DNA of 64,000 nt from Pullichristensenella sp002068815. GTDB taxonomy: Bacteria > Bacillota > Clostridia > Christensenellales > Aristaeellaceae. This document shows positions 1 to 8,659 of this stretch, in pieces. The stretch covers positions 180,181 through 244,180 of the forward strand of contig JAXGXF010000006.1 in NCBI GenBank assembly GCA_040772885.1, in the 5' to 3' direction. The first letter of the stretch is position 1. Every line of letters starts with the position of its first letter. The notes under the pieces are model-generated. The model searched no databases, was not told the DNA's origin, and worked only from the letters and a program-made list of their open reading frames with translations. A program made the position numbers and the translations under genes.

Positions 1-1104
1 AAGGACGACCTGTCGCTTCGCGAATTGACGAGCGCCCGCGCGGTCGCGGCGCTTCCGGTCGCCGGGCGCTACCGCATCGTCGACTTCGTTCTCTCGAACC
101 TCGTGAACTCCGGCGCGCGCAACGTCGGCGTCATCATGCAGCGCAACTACCACTCGCTGATGGACCACCTGGGCTCCGGCAAGGAGTGGGACCTGCACAC
201 GCGCAACAACGGCCTGTTCATTTTGCCCCCGTTCTTGACGCAGGAGAACGGCGGCGAGTACGCGGGCGTGCTCGACGGGCTGCGCGCGAACTTCGACTAC
301 CTCCGGCGCTCCCGGCAGGAGCTCGCGATCGTCACCGGCAGCAACATGGTGTTCAACATGTCGTTCGAGCCGATGATCCGCCAGCACGAGAAGACCGGCG
401 CGGACATCACGATGCTCTACACGAAGGTGCGCGCGTCGAACATGGAGCTCGGTTCCGCGCAGAAGCACGCGCACGCGTTTTTGAACGTCGCGGAGGACGG
501 GCGCGTCGTCGACATGGAGGTCAACCCGAACGCCGCGAGCTACAACAACATCTCGATGAACGTGCTGCTCGTCAAGCGGACGCTGCTCATCCACCTGGTC
601 GACGGCGCGACCGCGCACGGCGCGCACGACCTCGACCGCGACCTTCTGCAGCCGTCGATCAAGTGCTGCTCGCTCAAGGTCTACGGCTACGAGTTCGACG
701 GCTACTGCCGTCCCGTCGAGACGATCCGCGGCTACTTCCGCTGCAACATGGACCTCCTGGACCTGGGCGTCCGGCGCGAGCTGTTCAAGACGATGCCGGT
801 CTACACGAAGATTCGCGACGAGGTGCCGGCGATCTACCGCAGCGGAAATTCCGTCAAGAACTCGCTCGTCGCCGACGGCTGCGTGATCGAGGGCAGCGTC
901 GAAAACTGCGTGCTGTTCCGCGGCGTGCGCGTCGGGCGCGGCTCGTCGGTCAAGAATTCGATCATCATGCAGGACAGCAACATCGAGGAGTTTGTCGAGT
1001 TGGAGAACGTGATCCTGGACAAGGCCGTCACCATCCGCAGCCACGGAAGGCTGATCGGCCAGATGCAGTATCCGATCGTCATCGGCAAGAACGTGACGCT
1101 GTGA
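1..1104 (+). CDS. glgD: GlgD, glucose-1-phosphate adenylyltransferase-like subunit (5' truncated by window)
   Basis: The reading frame is open from base 1, so the true start lies upstream of the window; 367 residues are visible. The nucleotidyltransferase fold shows in the segment around GRYRIVDFVLSN, followed by a C-terminal left-handed beta-helix with hexapeptide-like repeats (SLVADGCVIEGSVENCVLF). The GlgD type normally pairs with catalytic GlgC to make ADP-glucose for glycogen in Bacillota. It lies 25 nt upstream of glgA on the same strand, matching the usual glgC-glgD-glgA operon. The choice of GlgD rather than GlgC rests on overall sequence resemblance and gene order and is fairly safe. 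Confidence 0.88.
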   Translation, partial: KDDLSLRELTSARAVAALPVAGRYRIVDFVLSNLVNSGARNVGVIMQRNYHSLMDHLGSGKEWDLHTRNNGLFILPPFLTQENGGEYAGVLDGLRANFDYLRRSRQELAIVTGSNMVFNMSFEPMIRQHEKTGADITMLYTKVRASNMELGSAQKHAHAFLNVAEDGRVVDMEVNPNAASYNNISMNVLLVKRTLLIHLVDGATAHGAHDLDRDLLQPSIKCCSLKVYGYEFDGYCRPVETIRGYFRCNMDLLDLGVRRELFKTMPVYTKIRDEVPAIYRSGNSVKNSLVADGCVIEGSVENCVLFRGVRVGRGSSVKNSIIMQDSNIEEFVELENVILDKAVTIRSHGRLIGQMQYPIVIGKNVTL

Positions 1105-1129
1105 CGGGGGTTAGGGAAAGGAGGATTTT

Positions 1130-2788
1130 ATGAAAATCCTGTTTGCCGCAAGCGAATGCGCGCCGTTTGTCAAGACCGGCGGGCTCGCCGACGTCGCGGG
1201 CGCGCTTCCCCGGCGGATTCTCGACGAGGGGGCGGACGTGCGCGTGATTCTTCCGATGTACTCCGCCATCGACATGCGCTGGCGCGAGAAGATGGAGCAT
1301 GTGCTGTTTTTCTACGTCAACCTCGGCTGGCGACGGCAGTATGTCGGCATCGAGCGGCTCGTCGTCGACGGCATCCCCTATTACTTCGTCGACAACGAGC
1401 AGTACTTCGGCCGCAACTACATCTACGGCTTCGGCGCGGACGAGGGCGAGCGGTTCGCGTTCTTCTGCCGCGCGGTGCTCGAGTGCCTGCCGCTGATCGA
1501 CTTCGTGCCGGACGTCATCCACTGCCACGACTGGCAGACGGGGCTGATCCCGGCGCTGATGAACATCCAGTACAAAAAGCTCGAGAAGTACAGGAACATC
1601 CGGACGGTGTTCACGATCCACAACCTGCAGTACCAGGGGCTGTTCCAGATCGAGGACATCGAGGAGATGCTGTCCTTGGGGACGCTCGCCTACACGAAGG
1701 ACAGCCTCGAGTTCTACGGCATGTGCTCCCTGATCAAGGGCGGCATCGTGTTCTCCGACCGCGTGACGACCGTGAGCCCGACCTACGCCGAGGAGATTCA
1801 GACCGCCTACTACGGCGAGCGGCTCGACGGGCTCTTGCGCGCGCGCGCCGGCGAGCTCTCGGGGATATTGAACGGCATAGACGTCGACGAGTACAACCCC
1901 GAGACCGACCCGTCGATCTTCGCCAACTACACGCCCGACAGCTTCGAAAAAAAGGCCGCGAACAAGCAGCAGTTGAAGCGGCAGCTCGGGCTGCGCGAGG
2001 ACGCCGACGCGCCGCTGATCGCGATGGTCACGCGCATGAGCGGGCAGAAGGGGCTCGACCTCGTCGAGCGCGTGCTCGGGGAGATCATGTCTACCGGCGC
2101 GCAGATGGCCGTGCTCGGCATGGGCGAGAGCCGCTACGAGGATTTGTTCAACTGGGCGCAGTGGAAGTACGACGGCCAGCTCTCCGCGACCTTCCAGATG
2201 AACCACGAGCTCGCGCACCGCATCTACGCCGGCGCGGACATGTTTTTGATGCCCTCGATGTTCGAGCCGTGCGGGCTCTCGCAGATGATCTCGCTGCGCT
2301 ACGGCACGCTGCCGATCGCGCGCGAGACGGGCGGGCTGCGCGACACCGTGTTCTCCTACAACGAGTTCACCGGCGAGGGCAACGGATTCACGTTCCTGAA
2401 CTACAACGCGCACGACATGCTGCACGTGATCGAGCGCGCGATCGCCGTCTATCGCGACCAGCCGGACGTGTGGAAGATGCTCGCAAAGCGCGCGATGATG
2501 GGCAACTACGGCTGGGACCAGTCCGCGAAGCGGTATGTGGAGCTCTATAGGGAGCTCGCGCAGCCGGAGGAGGCGGAGAAGCCCATCCGAAAGCCCCGGG
2601 CGAAGAAGGCAGTCCCGGAGCGGCAACCTGCGCCGGAGCCCGTGCCGGAACCGAAGCCCGCGAGAAAGCCCCGGGCGAAGAAGGCAGTCCCGGAGCAGCA
2701 GCCCGCGCCGGAGCCCGCGCCGGTCGAAAAGCCCAAGAGAAAGCCCCGGGCGAAGAAGGCCGCGCCGGAGCAGAAGCCCGAGGTCTAG
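1130..2788 (+). CDS. glgA: Glycogen synthase GlgA with basic Ala/Pro/Lys repeat tail
   Basis: This is an ADP-glucose-dependent GT5 glycogen synthase that elongates alpha-1,4-glucan in the cytoplasm. The substrate motif KTGGLADV is at residues 15-22 and the catalytic-region motif EPCGLSQM is in the C-terminal Rossmann domain. An AAAGGAGG ribosome site precedes the ATG. The enzyme core ends near residue 483; family members are usually about 475-490 residues long, but this one has 552. The extra C-terminus is a Lys/Pro/Ala-rich tail with three copies of KPRAKKA(V/A)PE, spaced exactly 75 bp apart in the DNA. It is co-transcribed with glgD and followed by a good terminator. The enzyme assignment is secure; the tail's function is unknown. 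Confidence 0.95.
   Translation: MKILFAASECAPFVKTGGLADVAGALPRRILDEGADVRVILPMYSAIDMRWREKMEHVLFFYVNLGWRRQYVGIERLVVDGIPYYFVDNEQYFGRNYIYGFGADEGERFAFFCRAVLECLPLIDFVPDVIHCHDWQTGLIPALMNIQYKKLEKYRNIRTVFTIHNLQYQGLFQIEDIEEMLSLGTLAYTKDSLEFYGMCSLIKGGIVFSDRVTTVSPTYAEEIQTAYYGERLDGLLRARAGELSGILNGIDVDEYNPETDPSIFANYTPDSFEKKAANKQQLKRQLGLREDADAPLIAMVTRMSGQKGLDLVERVLGEIMSTGAQMAVLGMGESRYEDLFNWAQWKYDGQLSATFQMNHELAHRIYAGADMFLMPSMFEPCGLSQMISLRYGTLPIARETGGLRDTVFSYNEFTGEGNGFTFLNYNAHDMLHVIERAIAVYRDQPDVWKMLAKRAMMGNYGWDQSAKRYVELYRELAQPEEAEKPIRKPRAKKAVPERQPAPEPVPEPKPARKPRAKKAVPEQQPAPEPAPVEKPKRKPRAKKAAPEQKPEV
2591..2770 (+). repeat. Three 30-bp direct repeats at 75-bp period inside the 3' end of glgA
   Basis: Near-identical units start at 2591, 2666 and 2741. 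The first two encode KPRAKKAVPE and the third KPRAKKAAPE. The exact 75-bp (25-codon) spacing indicates expansion by tandem duplication of a tail module. Confidence 0.85.
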
Positions 2789-2802
2789 CCCCCAAAAACG
2801 AT

Positions 2803-2841
2803 CCGCCCCCCAGAAATCGCTTCTGAGGGGCGGGTTTTTTG
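2803..2841 (+). terminator. Rho-independent terminator after glgA
   Basis: A 13-bp GC-rich stem with one mismatch (arms 2803-2815 and 2821-2833) is followed by a run of T residues at 2835-2840. It sits between glgA and the convergent anti-sigma-like gene. Confidence 0.85.
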
Positions 2842-3915
2842 TCAGTTGCCGGGCACGATCGGAATCTCGACCGTCTCGTAGCACTCCTCGGTCCCGGAGT
2901 TGTAGGCGCGCAGCGTCAGCGAGGTAGGGAGTTCCTTCATCGCGGCCAGGGAATCTCCCTCGGTATAGCCGCCTTCGGATTCGGTGACCGAGCCCCCGGC
3001 CGCCGCGCCGCCGGCCATCGGTTCGCCGCTTTCGTCGAGGAACTCGAACCACAGACCGCCGTCGAGCGCGTCGAATGCCGCTTTATCGACCACGGTGTAG
3101 TGAAGCCGGTAGTACAGCCCCATCGCCGTGGCGTTCAGTTCAACCGAATCCACGCGCACGCCGCAGCTCGGGAAGTCCGCCGTGCCCGCGCTCTTGCCCG
3201 CGGCCAGCATCTCGGCCTTTTCCAGTGCGAAGGTCAGCTTCGCCCTGCGCACGTCCGCCTTGAAGTCCGTGGAATCGGCCGGGTAGGTGATGCAGTCGAC
3301 ATCCATCTCGAGCTTCTCGGTTCCGGCCTCGGGCACCGGCCCTTGGATGCCGTAGACGAGCGTCCCGTCGTCCTCCATGTGAAAGTCGAGGCTCGCCTCG
3401 CCCAAGTCGATGCCGATGTTTGTGTAGATCATCTTCAGATTGTTGGCCGCGGCGTACTCGCCGATCGTCAGGTCGCTCTCCTCCTTGGTCAAATCCTGCA
3501 TCGAGTACTCGGGTTCGGAGTCGACGCCCAGCAGCATGACGCCCTCCTTGGGCTTGATGTCAAACAGCATGTACGCGTACTGGCCGTCGTACACCGCCTC
3601 GCGCAGCGAGAAGGTCGCATACTCGGTCTCGCCGCCCTCCTGCGCGATGCCGGTGGCGACGAGATCCGTCGCCTCGGGCAAAATGCTTACGTTGGCCACG
3701 CGGTTGATGAAGTCAAACAATCCCCACTGGTTAGCTGCGGCAACGCCCATCGCCGCGAGCAACAGGCATGCCGCGATCGCGATCGCGACGCCGATTCGAA
3801 GTTTCTTCACGGGTCTTTCCTCCTCCTTCAGTAGCCTTCGGAGGGTCGTCTCCACCGTGTCGGAAAACGCCGCGTCGGGGTTCCCGAACGCCCGCGCAAA
3901 ATCCCGGTCCTTCAT
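2842..3915 (-). CDS. Membrane-anchored anti-sigma-like protein (DUF4179-like)
   Basis: Translation from the ATG at 3915 gives 357 residues. About 40 residues are predicted cytoplasmic, a single membrane segment lies at about 41-62, and a long extracytoplasmic region follows. The start overlaps the stop of the upstream ECF sigma gene by 4 nt (ATGA) and has a GGAGGGA ribosome site. Sigma-plus-membrane-protein pairs of this kind generally act as sigma factor and anti-sigma factor. A longer frame extending upstream to 4254 is an artefact overlapping the sigma gene. I infer the anti-sigma role from architecture and coupling; no binding motif is diagnostic. Confidence 0.75.
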   Translation of the reverse strand: MKDRDFARAFGNPDAAFSDTVETTLRRLLKEEERPVKKLRIGVAIAIAACLLLAAMGVAAANQWGLFDFINRVANVSILPEATDLVATGIAQEGGETEYATFSLREAVYDGQYAYMLFDIKPKEGVMLLGVDSEPEYSMQDLTKEESDLTIGEYAAANNLKMIYTNIGIDLGEASLDFHMEDDGTLVYGIQGPVPEAGTEKLEMDVDCITYPADSTDFKADVRRAKLTFALEKAEMLAAGKSAGTADFPSCGVRVDSVELNATAMGLYYRLHYTVVDKAAFDALDGGLWFEFLDESGEPMAGGAAAGGSVTESEGGYTEGDSLAAMKELPTSLTLRAYNSGTEECYETVEIPIVPGN

Positions 3916-4394
3916 GGCAATCCCTCCTCGGACAGCAGTTGCTTGAGCAGAAGCCTCGCGCGGCGCATCCGGGACTTGACCGTTCCCTGCGAAAGCCTGA
4001 GCGCCGACGCGATCTCGCCGACCCCGTAACCCTCCATGTAGTGCAGCACGATCGGCGTCCTGAGCTCCTCCGGGAGCTTCAAAAGCGCGCCGTGCAGCTC
4101 CCCGTCCGCGTCCGGCGGCGCGGCGCGCTCCGGGATTTCGCCCGGGATTTCGCGCTTCCGCCTTCGCAGAATGTCGTAGCACGCGTGGATGAGTATGCGG
4201 GTCAGCCATGTTCTGAGGTATCGCTCGTCCCGAAGCGATGTGCGTTTGCGCCACGCCTTTTCGAGGGCGGCCTGCACCGCGTCCTCGCGGTCGCGCGGCT
4301 CGCGGAGGATCGAATAGCTGACGCGATACAGCGTCCCCGTCATGCCGACGATCTCCTGGGCAAATCGCTCGCTCGTCACGCGCTCACCTCGCAT
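3912..4394 (-). CDS. ECF-type RNA polymerase sigma factor (sigma-70 family)
   Basis: The protein has 160 residues, typical for ECF sigma factors. Region 2 is seen as the acidic/aromatic helix around EDAVQAALEKAWRKR (about residues 37-51). Region 4 is the helix-turn-helix GVGEIASALRLSQGTVKSRM near the C-terminus. It is translationally coupled to the downstream membrane protein at 2842-3915, which probably holds it inactive until an envelope signal arrives. The regulon cannot be deduced from the window. Confidence 0.9.
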   Translation of the reverse strand: MRGERVTSERFAQEIVGMTGTLYRVSYSILREPRDREDAVQAALEKAWRKRTSLRDERYLRTWLTRILIHACYDILRRRKREIPGEIPERAAPPDADGELHGALLKLPEELRTPIVLHYMEGYGVGEIASALRLSQGTVKSRMRRARLLLKQLLSEEGLP

Positions 4395-4565
4395 TTGTTC
4401 GCCAATTCCAAACCCTCATTCGCCGCCGCGACGGTTCTTTTCGCGCGCCGCCGCGTCGCCCTCCGCTCAACGCAGCGCCGCTACGCCTCGCTCCGGCTCC
4501 TTGCCTCGCATCGAAAATCTCTCGCCGCTTTGGGCGAATTCATGTTTTCCATTGGTTTCTGTTCT

Positions 4566-4577
4566 TTGACCGGTCAA
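4566..4577. promoter_or_regulatory. 12-bp perfect palindrome, possible operator
   Basis: TTGACCGGTCAA is fully self-complementary and lies between two divergently transcribed genes. It could be a dimeric regulator site. The call rests only on symmetry and location. Confidence 0.3.
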
Positions 4578-4631
4578 CTATTAGACTCCGGCCGCCCGCG
4601 AACGGTTTTTGGAATCCCGAATTTTCCGCAA

Positions 4632-4660
4632 TTGACAGAGTCCGGCAATTGTGGTACAGT
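4632..4660 (+). promoter_or_regulatory. Promoter for the zinc-ribbon membrane protein
   Basis: TTGACA (4632-4637), a 17-bp spacer and TACAGT (4655-4660) lie about 30 bases upstream of the ATG at 4691. Confidence 0.75.
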
Positions 4661-4690
4661 AGATGCAATCTGAGGGGAGGGGGATCGATC

Positions 4691-5167
4691 ATGGGATATT
4701 GCACAAACTGCGGGGCGAGCAACGCCTCCGGCAATTCCTTTTGCTGGAAGTGCGGCGGAGCCCTGACGGCGTCCGAGGCGGGAGAGGCACCCGCCCAGGA
4801 GAGTACTTTGGAGGCGCAGCCGGTCGAACCGGCCCAGCCCATCCGGCCGCAGCCGCAGCCGAACAGCTACGTCGCGCAGCCCGCGCCGGGATACCGCAAG
4901 CCCGCCGCGCCCTACAACGGGCTTTCGACGGCCGGCATGATCCTGGGCATCGTTTCGCTGGTGCTGTTCTGGTTTCCCTACATAACGATCGTGACGTCGA
5001 TCATCGGGCTGATCTTCAGCATCCGCTCCCGTGCGAGGGCCTATCGCTTCTCGGCGGGCGGGCTCGCGATGAACATCATCGGGCTGGTGCTGGCGGTGAT
5101 CTTCCTGTCCCTGTACGTCGCGGCCTGCTCGAGCGACCCGTACTTCAGCTGGTACTACAACTATTAA
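4691..5167 (+). CDS. Zinc-ribbon, two-TM membrane protein (DUF4190-like)
   Basis: The 158-residue protein begins with a zinc ribbon, C4-x2-C7-x10-C18-x2-C21. A Pro/Gln/Ala-rich linker follows, then two hydrophobic segments (about residues 80-110 and 120-145) typical of DUF4190-like small membrane proteins. The ATG at 4691 is chosen because a purine-rich GGGGAGGGGG site precedes it and the Cys motif begins at once. It is a monocistronic unit with its own promoter and terminator. The function is unknown. Confidence 0.8.
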   Translation: MGYCTNCGASNASGNSFCWKCGGALTASEAGEAPAQESTLEAQPVEPAQPIRPQPQPNSYVAQPAPGYRKPAAPYNGLSTAGMILGIVSLVLFWFPYITIVTSIIGLIFSIRSRARAYRFSAGGLAMNIIGLVLAVIFLSLYVAACSSDPYFSWYYNY

Positions 5168-5182
5168 TCCCCGCAAGCGATC

Positions 5183-5216
5183 GCCCGCCCCCCGATAGGA
5201 GGGCGGGCTCTTTGTT
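5183..5216 (+). terminator. Terminator after the zinc-ribbon membrane protein
   Basis: A GC-rich stem (GCCCGCCC paired with GGGCGGGC, 5183-5208) is followed by TCTTTGTTT. It lies between convergent genes and may also help stop lysS transcription. Confidence 0.75.
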
Positions 5217-5224
5217 TGAGGGAA

Positions 5225-6700
5225 TTAATCCTTCGGCTTCATCGTCGGGAACAGCAGCACGTCGCGGATCGACGCGGAGTCGGTCAGCAGCATCACGAGG
5301 CGGTCGACCCCGAAGCCGATTCCGCCGGTCGGCGGCATGCCGTACTCGAGCGAGGTCACGAAGTCCTCGTCGACCGACGCGTTCGCGCCCTGCGCGCGCT
5401 TCTGCGCGACCTGCTTTTCGAAGCGCCGGCGCTGGTCGATCGGGTCGTTCAGCTCCGAGAACGCGTTCGCGAACTCGCTGGCCGTGATAAAGAGCTCGAA
5501 CCGCTCGGTGAAGTCGGGGTCGTCGGGCTTGCGCTTCGCGAGCGGCGAGATCTCGATCGGGTGGTCGTAGATGAACGTCGGCTGGATCAGGTGCTCCTCG
5601 GCGCGCTCCTCGAACAAGAGGCTCAGGCACTCGCCGCGGGTGAAGTCCTTGCCAGGCTCGAGCCCCAGCGCCCTGCACGCCGCGCGCGCATCCGCGTCGG
5701 AGCTCCATCCGTCGAAGTCGATGCCGGTGAAGCGCCGGACGGCCTCCTTCATCGACATCCGCGCCCACGCACCGCCCATGTGGATGATCTCGCCCTGATA
5801 GGGGACGTCGGTCGTCCCGAGCACGCGCATGGCGACGTACTTGAACAGGTCCTCGATCAGGTCCATGATGCCGCGGTAGTCGGTGAACGCCTGATAGAGC
5901 TCGACCGTCGTGAACTCGGGGTTGTGGCGCGTGTCCATGCCCTCGTTGCGGAAGATGCGGCCGACCTCGTATACGCGCTCGAGCCCGCCGACGATCAGCC
6001 TCTTCAAGTGAAGCTCCGTCTCGATGCGCAGGAACATGTCGATGTCGAGCGCGTTGTGATGCGTGACGAACGGCCGGGCCGCCGCGCCGATCTCGAGGGT
6101 GCCGAGCACCGGCGTGTCGACCTCGAGGAAGCCGTTGGAATCGAGGTACTCGCGGATCGCCTTGATGATCTTCGAGCGCGCGACAAAGGTCTTGCGCACG
6201 TCCGGGTTCACGATCATGTCCAGATACCGCTGGCGATAGCGCAGGTCGGTGTCCTTGAGGCCGTGGAACTTCTCCGGCAGCGGGTGCAGGCACTTCGTGA
6301 GCAGCGTGACCTCCCTGGCGTGCACGGACACCTCGCCCAGGCGCGTGCGGAACACCGTGCCGCGGACGCCGATCACGTCGCCCAGGTCGCAGTCCTTGAA
6401 CCGCTCGTAGGCGCCGTCGCCGACGTCGTCCATCCTGACGTAGACCTGTATCTGGCCGTCGCGGTCGAGGAGATGCGCGAAGCTCGCCTTGCCCATCACG
6501 CGGCGCGACATCATGCGCCCGGCGACGGTCACTTCCGCCCCCTCGAGCGCGGCGAAATTTTCGAGAATCTGGGCCGAGCGGTGCGTCTGGTCGAAGCGCG
6601 TCAGCCGGTACGGGCTCATGCCGTCCTGTTCGAGCGCCCGGAGCTTGTCCAAGCGTATGCGGTTCTGTTCGGACACTTCCTGTCGGAAATCTTCGGACAT
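5225..6700 (-). CDS. lysS: Lysyl-tRNA synthetase, class II
   Basis: The protein has 491 residues, the normal length. An N-terminal OB-fold anticodon-binding domain (about residues 50-150) precedes the class II catalytic core. Motif 2 is seen around FRNEGMDTRHNPEF and motif 3 around GIGFGVDRLVMLL near the C-terminus. It charges tRNA-Lys with lysine in the cytoplasm. It follows greA by 31 nt and is probably co-transcribed with it, as in many Bacillota. Confidence 0.97.
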   Translation of the reverse strand: MSEDFRQEVSEQNRIRLDKLRALEQDGMSPYRLTRFDQTHRSAQILENFAALEGAEVTVAGRMMSRRVMGKASFAHLLDRDGQIQVYVRMDDVGDGAYERFKDCDLGDVIGVRGTVFRTRLGEVSVHAREVTLLTKCLHPLPEKFHGLKDTDLRYRQRYLDMIVNPDVRKTFVARSKIIKAIREYLDSNGFLEVDTPVLGTLEIGAAARPFVTHHNALDIDMFLRIETELHLKRLIVGGLERVYEVGRIFRNEGMDTRHNPEFTTVELYQAFTDYRGIMDLIEDLFKYVAMRVLGTTDVPYQGEIIHMGGAWARMSMKEAVRRFTGIDFDGWSSDADARAACRALGLEPGKDFTRGECLSLLFEERAEEHLIQPTFIYDHPIEISPLAKRKPDDPDFTERFELFITASEFANAFSELNDPIDQRRRFEKQVAQKRAQGANASVDEDFVTSLEYGMPPTGGIGFGVDRLVMLLTDSASIRDVLLFPTMKPKD

Positions 6701-6731
6701 GCGGGAATTCCTCCTATGTTTGATGGATCGG

Positions 6732-7214
6732 TCAGCGCCTCGTGATCTCGAGAATTTTGAGGCGGAGCGCGCCGGTGGGCGTCTGGGCCTCGACCGTATC
6801 GCCGACGCGCGCGCCCATCAGCGCCTTGCCGATCGGGGATTCGCCGGAGATGTAAAGCCTCGCCGGGTCGGTCTCGGTGAAGCCGACCAGCGTATAGGTG
6901 TCTTCCTCGTTGTACTTCATGTCGAGGACCCTGACGGCGTGCCCGATGGCCACCGAGTCGGTCGACAGATGGCTGTCGTCGACGAAGACGGCGGTCTTGA
7001 GCGTGTTCTCCACCTCGGCGAGCCGGCCGTAAACGCGCGCCTCGGCGTTCTTCGCCTCGGCGTACTCCGCGTTCTCGCTCAGGTCCCCGTGGCCGCGGGC
7101 CAGCTTGATCTCCTCGGCCACCTGCAGCTTGGCCAGGCGCAGCTCCTCGAGTTCCCTCTCCAGATTGCGCTTGTCCGTCATCGTAAGGACGCGCTGCTCA
7201 ACATCGTTGGACAT
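6732..7214 (-). CDS. greA: Transcription elongation factor GreA
   Basis: The start at ATG 7214 gives 160 residues, the usual GreA length, and has a GGGAGGG ribosome site; a longer upstream in-frame extension is rejected. The N-terminal coiled coil carries the acidic tip GDLSENAEY that reaches into the RNA polymerase secondary channel and stimulates cleavage of backtracked transcripts. The C-terminal FKBP-like domain follows (about residues 85-160). It is the first gene of the greA-lysS unit. Confidence 0.96.
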   Translation of the reverse strand: MSNDVEQRVLTMTDKRNLERELEELRLAKLQVAEEIKLARGHGDLSENAEYAEAKNAEARVYGRLAEVENTLKTAVFVDDSHLSTDSVAIGHAVRVLDMKYNEEDTYTLVGFTETDPARLYISGESPIGKALMGARVGDTVEAQTPTGALRLKILEITRR

Positions 7215-7301
7215 CTTTATACCCTCCCGGATCATTTTGTGACAAAAATAGCAGAAACCGACACTGCACCTCTTCCGTGCAGTGCCTGTTTCGTCTGCCC
7301 C

Positions 7302-7330
7302 ATTATACACCCGCCGCCCGGCCTTGTCAA
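7302..7330 (-). promoter_or_regulatory. Perfect consensus promoter for greA-lysS
   Basis: Read on the minus strand, TTGACA (7330-7325), a 17-bp spacer and TATAAT (7307-7302) match the housekeeping consensus exactly. They lie about 90 nt before the greA start, so the 5' leader is moderately long. Confidence 0.9.
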
Positions 7331-7355
7331 GCGGTTCGGCGTCAAACGAGGCAGA

Positions 7356-7826
7356 TCAGAGCGGATAGGCGGTCCGCCCCGGAAGAAGTTCGGCCCGATA
7401 CCTCTTTGCGATCTCCCGCGCCGCCGCGAGGTCCATGTCGAGGTGGTTTCCGCAGTCGCTCGCGGACGCGCCGGGGATATCGCCCTCGAATTCCCCGATG
7501 AATTCGAGCATCCCGCGGACGAGCTCGAGCACATCCGCCGGCGCAAGCTCCCCCGCGAGCAGCAGGTAGAACCCGGTGCGGCAGCCCATCGGGCCAAAGT
7601 AGATTACGCGCGATTTCCAGTCCGGATGATTGCGAAAATACGTCGCGCCCAAATGTTCGACGGCGTGGATCGCCCCGGTCGAGAGCACAGGCTCGCGGTT
7701 CGGCGCGGTCATGCGCAGGTCGAACGTCGTCACGGCCTCGGCCCCGATCCTGTCGACGCGCGAGACGTACAGCCCCGGCAGCAACGACAGGTGGTTCACC
7801 CGAAAGCTCGCGATCTTCTCCATCAC
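7356..7826 (-). CDS. luxS: S-ribosylhomocysteine lyase LuxS
   Basis: LuxS cleaves S-ribosylhomocysteine to homocysteine and the autoinducer-2 precursor DPD. The zinc ligands are visible as HAVEH and the Cys of DCGNH, and the catalytic Cys is in GPMGCRTGFY. The length of 156 residues fits the family. The start is GTG at 7826 or the adjacent ATG at 7823. Both overlap the end of lgt, so the two genes are translationally coupled. The lgt-luxS pairing is not a functional pathway and probably reflects co-expression only. Confidence 0.95.
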   Translation of the reverse strand: MMEKIASFRVNHLSLLPGLYVSRVDRIGAEAVTTFDLRMTAPNREPVLSTGAIHAVEHLGATYFRNHPDWKSRVIYFGPMGCRTGFYLLLAGELAPADVLELVRGMLEFIGEFEGDIPGASASDCGNHLDMDLAAAREIAKRYRAELLPGRTAYPL

Positions 7827-8644
7827 CTTGTCCCCCTCTTGAAGCCCGGGATCATGCCCATCTCGGTGCGGAACGGGTCCGGGTCGATTGAGCGCGGCGC
7901 GAGCGCAAAGCAGAACACCGCGCCCAGCAGAAACACCGGTATGCTCAGGAACTGCGACGTGGATATCCCGAAGAGCTGTCCGCGGATTTCGTCGTAGCGG
8001 AAGAACTCGAGTATGAACCGGTAGACCGAATAGCTCATCAGGTAGATGCCCGCCGCGCGCGGCACGGGGCGCGGCTTTTTGAGGTACCGGACGAGCGCGA
8101 AGAACAGGATCAGGTCACACCCCGCCTCGAAGAGCTGCACGGGGAAAAGGCTCGCGCCGCCCGCGATGTCCTTCGACAGCGGGAAGCAGAAGAACAGGTC
8201 GCACGGCATCCCGTAGCAGCAGCCCGCGAACAGGCAGCCGACGCGCCCGAACGCGTGCGCGAGCGCGAGCGCCGGCGCGCACAGGTCCATGATCGCGACG
8301 AAGCGCAGCTCGACGAGCCGACAGCCGAGCCACGCGCCGAAGATGCCGCCGAAGAGCCCGCCGTAGAACACGATGCCGCCCTTCGAGAGCACCTCGAACA
8401 ATTTGCCCTCGCGCGCGGCCTGCACGATCACCGGGAGGCCGACCGACGCGAGCATGTAGGTCACGTACCCGCCGAGCAGCGCGAAGCCGAACGCGCACGC
8501 GGTCACGGTGATCGCGCACTCGAAGCGCACGCCGCGCCGGCGGCCGAGCCGCCAGAGAACGAGAAAGGCGCTCGCGAGGCCGATCAGCATCAGGATGCCG
8601 TAAAAGCCCACGTGGTAGCCGAACACCTCGAACGTTGGTTTCAT
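7823..8644 (-). CDS. lgt: Prolipoprotein diacylglyceryl transferase Lgt
   Basis: This 273-residue polytopic membrane enzyme transfers diacylglycerol from phosphatidylglycerol to the lipobox Cys of prelipoproteins. The Lgt signature is HAFGRVGCLFAGCCYG around residues 125-140, and at least six hydrophobic segments are visible. Its substrates in this window would include the lipobox protein at 19713-21119. The stop overlaps the luxS start. A strong terminator for the upstream gene separates it from that unit, and no obvious promoter was seen. Confidence 0.95.
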   Translation of the reverse strand: MKPTFEVFGYHVGFYGILMLIGLASAFLVLWRLGRRRGVRFECAITVTACAFGFALLGGYVTYMLASVGLPVIVQAAREGKLFEVLSKGGIVFYGGLFGGIFGAWLGCRLVELRFVAIMDLCAPALALAHAFGRVGCLFAGCCYGMPCDLFFCFPLSKDIAGGASLFPVQLFEAGCDLILFFALVRYLKKPRPVPRAAGIYLMSYSVYRFILEFFRYDEIRGQLFGISTSQFLSIPVFLLGAVFCFALAPRSIDPDPFRTEMGMIPGFKRGTR

Positions 8645-8659
8645 CCCAAAGCGCCCTCC

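Larger units (their letters stand above)
4395..4690. other. Divergent intergenic region between the sigma factor and the zinc-ribbon protein
   Basis: These 296 bases hold no convincing gene. They contain a 12-bp perfect palindrome at 4566-4577 (TTGACCGGTCAA) and the rightward promoter at 4632-4660. No clear leftward promoter for the sigma factor was seen, so an ECF-specific promoter may be present but unrecognised. Confidence 0.6.

Noticed and set aside
3916..4254. In-frame N-terminal extension of the anti-sigma-like protein
   Set aside because: It would overlap most of the ECF sigma gene on the same strand, while ATG 3915 has its own ribosome site and gives the expected short cytoplasmic segment.
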